DNA of 64,000 nucleotides from Streptomyces sp. NBC_01267 (lineage in GTDB: Bacteria > Actinomycetota > Actinomycetes > Streptomycetales > Streptomycetaceae): assembly GCF_036241575.1 (NCBI RefSeq), contig NZ_CP108455.1, positions 6,059,001 to 6,123,000 of the forward strand. Direction: 5' to 3'. How positions within the stretch are numbered: the first letter of the stretch is position 1; each line of letters opens with the position of its first letter. The notes beneath the pieces were generated by a model that made no database searches, was not told the origin of the DNA, and was given only the letters and a program-made list of their open reading frames with translations. Both the position numbers and the translations under genes were made by a program. Positions 61,344-64,000 of this stretch are shown in pieces.

Positions 61344-62130
61344 GCGCGAGCCAACCGCCGGAGGACTGGCCTCCACCGTCTTCGCACCCATCACGGCCGC
61401 CCTCGCCGACCACTTCAGCTGGCGCACGACATACGCGATCCTGGCCGCGATCCTCGCTCTGAACACCGTCCCCGCCCACGCACTCGCCCTACGCGCCCCA
61501 TGGCCACCGCCACCAGAACCACCCACCCACGCCACCTCCTCGAACAAGCAGGACACGGTCGCCCTGTCACGCTCCTTTCTTCTACTCGCCGCTGCCTTCG
61601 CCCTCTCCGGATTCGCGGTCTACGCGGTCGTCATCGGGCTCGTCCCACTCCTGACCGAACGCGGCGCAAGCTCCACAACGGCCGCATGGGCCTTGGGACG
61701 TGGCGGTGCAGGCCAGACCCTGGGCCGCACCTTGTAGGCACGTCTCGCCAGGCACACCACGGCCACCACCCGCACAGTGCTCCTCATCGCTGCGGGCGGT
61801 GCGACCACCCTCGCCCTGGGCCTGGCTCCCGGACCCATTCCCCTCCTCGTGGTTCGGGTCGTCGCCGCCGGCAGGGTCCGCGGCAACCTCACGCTCCTCC
61901 AAGCCACCGCCGTCACCGATCGCTGGGGCGTCACCCGCTACGGCTCTCTCCGGCCTACTGGCTGCACCTGCGACCGTCGCCGCAGCCATCGCGCCCTGGG
62001 CGGGTGCGAGCCTCGCCGAGATCTTGGGCGGCTACCCGCACATGTCCACCGTGCTCTCCGTCGCGTCCCTTGCGGCTGCGAGCCTGGCTGCCGCCGCCTC
62101 CGCAAGCGCCTTGCGTTTGTCCCTGACGTG
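61344..62130 (+). pseudogene. MFS transporter remnant (5'-truncated, stop codon and frameshift)
   Basis: Coding begins mid-protein with REPTAGGLASTVFAPITAALADHFSWRTTYAILAAIL and ALSRSFLLLAAAFALSGFAVYAVVIGLVPLLTERGASS. A TAG at 61736-61738 interrupts it, the same frame continues TTRTVLLIAAGGATTLALGL, then a shift near 61930 leads to LLAAPATVAAAIAPWAGASLAEILGG. At least three lesions are present; it cannot be functional. Confidence 0.85.
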
Positions 62131-62151
62131 CGGACGGTCGCACCAGCGGCG

Positions 62152-62196
62152 TGCGTCAGTTTCGCGCCCGTAGCGCCCACAGCGCCCGTAACGCAC
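62152..62196 (-). repeat. Inverted copy of the 45-bp island-end motif
   Basis: On the minus strand these 45 bases match 46244-46288 at about 36 positions (GTGCGTTA, GCGCTGTGGGCG, TACGGGCG, TGACGCA all shared). It lies ~155 bases from the right direct copy, so the right end carries both orientations. Confidence 0.65.
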
Positions 62197-62265
62197 AAAG
62201 GCAAATGGTCCGGTTTTTCCCATGCGGGCCGCTGACCTGCGGCAACTTCCACATGTTTTTGTTCC

Positions 62266-62455
62266 ACGTGTTTCGTGATGACGCACCATGTGGAGTGTGT
62301 TGCCATCCTTGAACCGGTCACAAAGGGCGCCTGACCTGCGGTTTTGTGCGTGCGCATGATGTGCGGTGCGGGCGTTACGGGCGATATCTTGACGCACATT
62401 CGACGCGCGTGAGGCCCTTCTGACGCACGTTTGACGCACGTTCTGATGGGGCGTC
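62266..62455 (+). repeat. Right copy of the island-flanking direct repeat
   Basis: It aligns with 46156-46350, including the end of the methyltransferase reading frame, CTGACCTGCGGTTT after the stop, the exact 27-base core (62370-62396) and the TTGACGCACG units followed by TTCTGATGGGG. Confidence 0.8.
62278..62334 (+). pseudogene. 3' end of a second TRAM-type methyltransferase gene
   Basis: The frame encodes MTHHVECVAILEPVTKGA and a TGA stop, against MTHHVECVAILEPAAKGV for the intact gene ending at 46225. Upstream similarity fades after about 15 bases with one indel. This is a relic left by duplication, recombination or an incoming element. Confidence 0.8.
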
Positions 62456-62561
62456 GGGCGGCCGTTCTTGCAGGTGGCGGTGCGTCGGGTAGGGCGTGCC
62501 GGGTCCCTTCGTTGCTATCTCTTGAGCCAAGGGGCGTCGGTTATGCCTGGTTTGCGGCTCA

Positions 62562-62919
62562 TTAGGGGTGAGGTCTGTACGGGCTCCAGTGACCGAGGAA
62601 AGGCTTGAGGCCGTCGCCGCTGGGCTTCGGAGGGGAGGGTAGCTTTGGCGCTGCGGCGGACCTGGCGAGATGCTGGAGGCGGGCATCCGCGAAGGCGAGC
62701 CACGCCTCGATCTGTCCTTTCCTGCCCGGGCGTCAGTGACGTGGCTTGGTCGCGCACTGCTGTGACGTATTCGGTCAGCAGCTTGGTCCGGTGCCAGGCG
62801 TCTGCCTGCTCTCCGAGGTGTTTGACGCGATAGGCGTGGGCGTACGCGGCGCGGGCTTCCTGCATGGCGGCTTCCCAGAACCACTTCACCGATGCCCGCG
62901 ACCAACTCGGTGCCTGCAT
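62562..62919 (-). pseudogene. Frameshifted hypothetical protein of a mobile-DNA-associated family
   Basis: From ATG 62919 (or the internal ATG 62865) the frame reads MQEARAAYAHAYRVKHLGEQ and HRTKLLTEYVTAVRDQATSL. Near 62705 it shifts to QIEAWLAFADARLQHLARSA and ends PFLGHWSPYRPHP with the stop at 62562-62564. The ending GDGLKPFLGHWSPYxP is a recurrent motif in Streptomyces accessory proteins of unknown function. Confidence 0.6.
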
Positions 62920-62984
62920 CGCCGCCCTGCGTGCCTACGTGAGAGGGGCGGCGGGCCACGACGTGGCCGACTGTGCCTGAGGCG

Positions 62985-63599
62985 CTACGTGCGTGTTGCG
63001 GCGGTGTCCGATGAGCCGGGCGCAGAAGTGAGCATCCGCCAGACCCCGCGGACCTGGTCCGCCATGTCGATGTCGGGGTCGCTCAGCCATTGGAGTTGGA
63101 TGCCGTCGGTTGCTGCGACGAGGGCTGAGGCGGTGAAGTGCGGGTCGAGATCGGGGCTCGCCCGGCCGGCCCGCTGCTCGGCCGTGAGGTGCTCGGTGAT
63201 CGTGGCGCGCAGCAGTGTGAAGCGTTCTCTGAAGTACGTGTGCGCCGGGTGCGCCGGGTCGGTCGAGGCCGCGGCAAGGGTGACGTAGAGGCGTACGCGG
63301 GCGGAGTTGGCGGCGTTCGCCGTCAGGGCCTTGGCCAGGAACTCGCCCGGATCGCGCACGACGTCCGGGTCGTGGAAGCGCGCCTCGGCCGCGCGGTCGT
63401 TTGCGCGCAGGACCTCGGTGAGCAGGTGGTCCTTGGATGCGAAGTAGTGCATCAGACCGGTCAGGCTGATGTGGCTCTCCTTGGCGACCATCCGCAGGGT
63501 GGTGTTCCGCTCGCCCTCGCGGCCGAAGATCTCGAGGGTGACCTTGAGGATCTCCTCCCGCTTGGCGACCCCCTTGGGGTAGGAGTTTCTGGCTGTCAC
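62985..63599 (-). CDS. TetR-family transcriptional regulator
   Basis: 204 aa. The N-terminal helix-turn-helix covers REEILKVTLEIFGREGERNTTLRMVAKESHISLTGLMHYFASKDHLL (about 14-60). The ligand-binding C-terminal half includes a TetR_C_6-like pattern (ALVAATDGIQLQWLSDPDID). It is divergent from an MFS transporter gene, with a perfect palindrome between, so it most likely represses that exporter and possibly itself. Confidence 0.94.
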   Translation of the reverse strand: MTARNSYPKGVAKREEILKVTLEIFGREGERNTTLRMVAKESHISLTGLMHYFASKDHLLTEVLRANDRAAEARFHDPDVVRDPGEFLAKALTANAANSARVRLYVTLAAASTDPAHPAHTYFRERFTLLRATITEHLTAEQRAGRASPDLDPHFTASALVAATDGIQLQWLSDPDIDMADQVRGVWRMLTSAPGSSDTAATRT

Positions 63600-63650
63600 G
63601 CGCCCACCCTATGCGGCGGGTATTCCCCCTGTGCAAAGCCTTGCCCGCAA

Positions 63651-63671
63651 AAACAGTACGCCGTACTGTTT
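63651..63671. promoter_or_regulatory. Perfect palindromic operator between tetR-type and MFS genes
   Basis: Ten-base arms AAACAGTACG (63651-63660) and CGTACTGTTT (63662-63671) around a single C. It lies 52 bases from the regulator start and 51 from the MFS start. The ACAGTACG half-site and position are typical of a TetR operator overlapping divergent promoters. Confidence 0.85.
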
Positions 63672-63721
63672 CTCACCAGTCGCAGGTGCGGCCCCGTGCG
63701 GCCCACCGAAAGTAGGTCCCG

Positions 63722-64000
63722 ATGGCGAGACCCCCTGGCGAGCTCCGTGCTCCCTCCCCGCTCCCTGCCGATCCCGGCGGAGCGGCAGGATCGGCCGCCC
63801 CGCCGGTCGACGGCCTGCGACGCCTGATGGCGTGCATCGGCCCCGCCAACCTCGGCATTGCCCTCGTATGGGGAGCCGTCCCCGGCACCCTGCTGGCCCT
63901 CCAGGTCCAGCGCACGGTGGGCGAGGACGCGAAGGTCGGCATGCTCGCGGTCGTCACCACGGTGGGCGCGCTCGTCGCGATGGTTGCCCAGCCCGTCGCG
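63722..64000 (+). CDS. MFS transporter (3' end outside window)
   Basis: 93 codons are visible from ATG 63722. After a Pro/Ala-rich cytoplasmic N-terminus the first membrane helix (NLGIALVWGAVPGTLLALQV) and the second (VGMLAVVTTVGALVAMVAQPVA) with a typical MFS loop are seen. It is probably an efflux pump controlled by the divergent TetR regulator. Confidence 0.88.
   Translation, partial: MARPPGELRAPSPLPADPGGAAGSAAPPVDGLRRLMACIGPANLGIALVWGAVPGTLLALQVQRTVGEDAKVGMLAVVTTVGALVAMVAQPVA

Noticed and set aside
1..64000. tRNA or rRNA genes as integration targets
   Set aside because: No cloverleaf, anticodon-loop or rRNA sequence was recognised by eye on either strand, including at the island ends.

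Overview
The window is chromosomal DNA of a Streptomyces-like actinomycete. The evidence is very high GC with strong third-position bias, frequent GTG starts, at least one rare TTA codon, and the genes sepH, cutRS, an actinobacterial ferrochelatase with a C-terminal cysteine cluster, and DUF3093/DUF3159/DUF3710/DUF4193/DUF5998 proteins. The order ptsH - sepH - hemH - cutRS - dut - TrkA pair - APC permease - TRAM methyltransferase matches, from memory, the SCO584x-SCO590x part of the S. coelicolor core. The red prodiginine cluster that lies inside that stretch in S. coelicolor is absent here.

Region 1 (1-26.4 kb) is core. It holds an M16 peptidase pair (one with and one without the zinc site), an M23 cell-wall peptidase behind a c-di-AMP riboswitch, a GntR regulator, and ptsH (HPr) with a DasR-type dre operator. 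Next come a GNAT/acyl-CoA-ligase fusion, DUF5998, an alkaline-phosphatase-superfamily enzyme and thymidine kinase. A BlaI/M56 pair lies beside a glycosyltransferase/deacetylase operon that has a BlaI-like palindrome upstream. Then follow a VOC protein, a sulfurtransferase, sepH, a sugar-lactone oxidase, an MFS exporter, hemH, an inositol phosphatase and the cutRS two-component system.

Region 2 (26.4-46.2 kb) is also core. It contains DUF4193, an EcsC-like protein, DUF3093, a thioesterase, dut and DUF3710. The kdp block follows: a 27-aa membrane peptide, kdpF, A, B and C, an orphan ABC ATPase, then kdpD and kdpE. An OB-fold protein, DUF3159, two TrkA-like potassium regulatory subunits, an APC permease and a 23S rRNA/tRNA uridine methyltransferase complete it. 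Potassium homeostasis is the theme of 30.7-42.3 kb.

Region 3 (46.2-62.5 kb) is an accessory island full of broken genes, bracketed by an imperfect ~190-bp direct repeat that includes the 3' end of the methyltransferase gene. It carries a complete IetA-IetS (AAA ATPase plus subtilase) anti-phage system. Other cargo is a twice-frameshifted DGQHR (DndB-like) gene, a CoiA-like zinc-finger protein divergent from an uncharacterised 366-aa protein, an HhH DNA-glycosylase-like protein, a TTA-containing hypothetical gene, small membrane and Cys/His-rich proteins, and relics of murC, an IS5-type transposase, possibly an integrase, and an MFS transporter. No intact integrase, tRNA gene or CRISPR array is visible.

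Region 4 (62.6-64 kb) has a TetR regulator divergent from an MFS transporter that runs off the end. A perfect operator-like palindrome lies between them.
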